From assembly GCA_015499995.1 (NCBI GenBank), contig JADNRV010000635.1, forward strand, positions 1 through 20,682: 20,682 nucleotides of DNA. Reading direction: 5' to 3'. Below are positions 20,278 through 20,682 of the stretch, piece after piece. The stretch's first letter is position 1. The number at the start of each line of letters is the position of its first letter. Position numbers and translations under genes: made by a program. This DNA is from Flammula alnicola. Lineage: Eukaryota > Basidiomycota > Agaricomycetes > Agaricales > Strophariaceae. Under the pieces are notes generated by a model, which ran no database searches, was not told the origin of the DNA, and was given only the letters and a program-made list of their open reading frames with translations.

Positions 20278-20682
20278 TCAACTTGGATCCATACCCCACA
20301 CCTCCAACCCCACACACTCGAACGTAACTGCCGCACCCTTTCTCGGGCCGGGCGAGCACAATGGTTCATTGTCGAAAGTTGGGCATGGCGCGGATGAGCC
20401 ATCAAATAGCGTGTCGTCGAGGTACAGACCGTAATGGCCGTCTCTGAGGACAGAATGAACTAATTAAAAATGGAAAAGAGAACGACATAGAACGGCTTAC
20501 CCTCCGCCGAACGAGATATATCCTGGCTCGCACAGCGCAACATAGTTGTTCTTGCCTGTGCACTTGAACACTTTGAGGGTGTCATTGACGTATTTCCATA
20601 AAAATCTACGGAAATAACCAGTAGCAATTAGCATCGGGGAAATCGAAGCTCAAGAATTAAAAAAAAAAGAACTAAAAAAAGA
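20278..20682 (-). CDS. TLD-domain (OXR1-like) protein, C-terminal part only
   Basis: Two exons are visible: 20605..20501 and 20443..20278, separated by a 57-nt GT–AG intron. A further intron starts at 20606 and runs past the window edge. The encoded end reads FLWKYVNDTLKVFKCTGKN, YVALCEPGYISFGGG, then DGHYGLYLDDTLFDGSS, PCPTFDNEPLC and VTFECVGLEVWG, and stops with TGA. This is the C-terminal half of a TLD domain, including the GGG.G.YGL.LD core and the FDN-P element. TLD proteins of the OXR1 family protect against oxidative stress and can bind and disassemble the V-ATPase. The N-terminus is outside the window. The gene converges on ArsH with 136 bp between the stop codons. Confidence 0.88.

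Noticed and set aside
1..20682. CRISPR arrays, bacterial operons, ribosome binding sites
   Set aside because: The window is eukaryotic. No spaced repeats were seen, and every recognised gene is intron-split.

Overview
The window is eukaryotic and most likely from an agaricomycete (mushroom-forming basidiomycete). Genes are split by many short GT–AG introns (about 50–83 nt). There is a 14-exon laccase of the basidiomycete type, and several proteins have a typical basidiomycete cast. Gene calls were built by hand: exons were joined at GT–AG sites and checked for an open frame and for conserved family motifs. I cannot name a genus.

Layout, left to right. 1–1011: no supported gene. 1012–2428 (-): a THEM6-like thioesterase-family gene, broken by about eight frameshifts. 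2429–4316: no gene seen. 4384–6347 (+): a long disordered protein of unknown function whose start codon is unclear. 6764–7769 (-): an intact MYND zinc-finger protein that includes a 17-nt micro-exon. 8124–10469 (-): a complete secreted laccase (523 aa). 10631–11009: a candidate MITE-like element with 20-bp terminal inverted repeats, just upstream of the laccase. 12707–14016 (-): an intact Old Yellow Enzyme-type ene-reductase. 15499–16069 (-): a small secreted cysteine-rich protein with one frameshift. 16537–16605 (+): a scrap resembling the end of a protein kinase domain. 17055–18551 (+): an intact ACR3 arsenite efflux transporter. 19030–20141 (+): an intact ArsH flavoprotein. 20278–20682 (-): the C-terminal end of a TLD (OXR1-like) protein that runs off the window.

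The most coherent unit is the ACR3–ArsH pair: two neighbouring, same-strand genes for arsenite export and (organo)arsenical or quinone redox handling. A 17-bp sequence, part of a longer 30-nt similarity, lies upstream of both genes in opposite orientation. It is a candidate shared control element. The laccase, ene-reductase and TLD protein are also oxidative or xenobiotic-stress functions, but nothing in the sequence shows that they are co-regulated with the arsenic genes.
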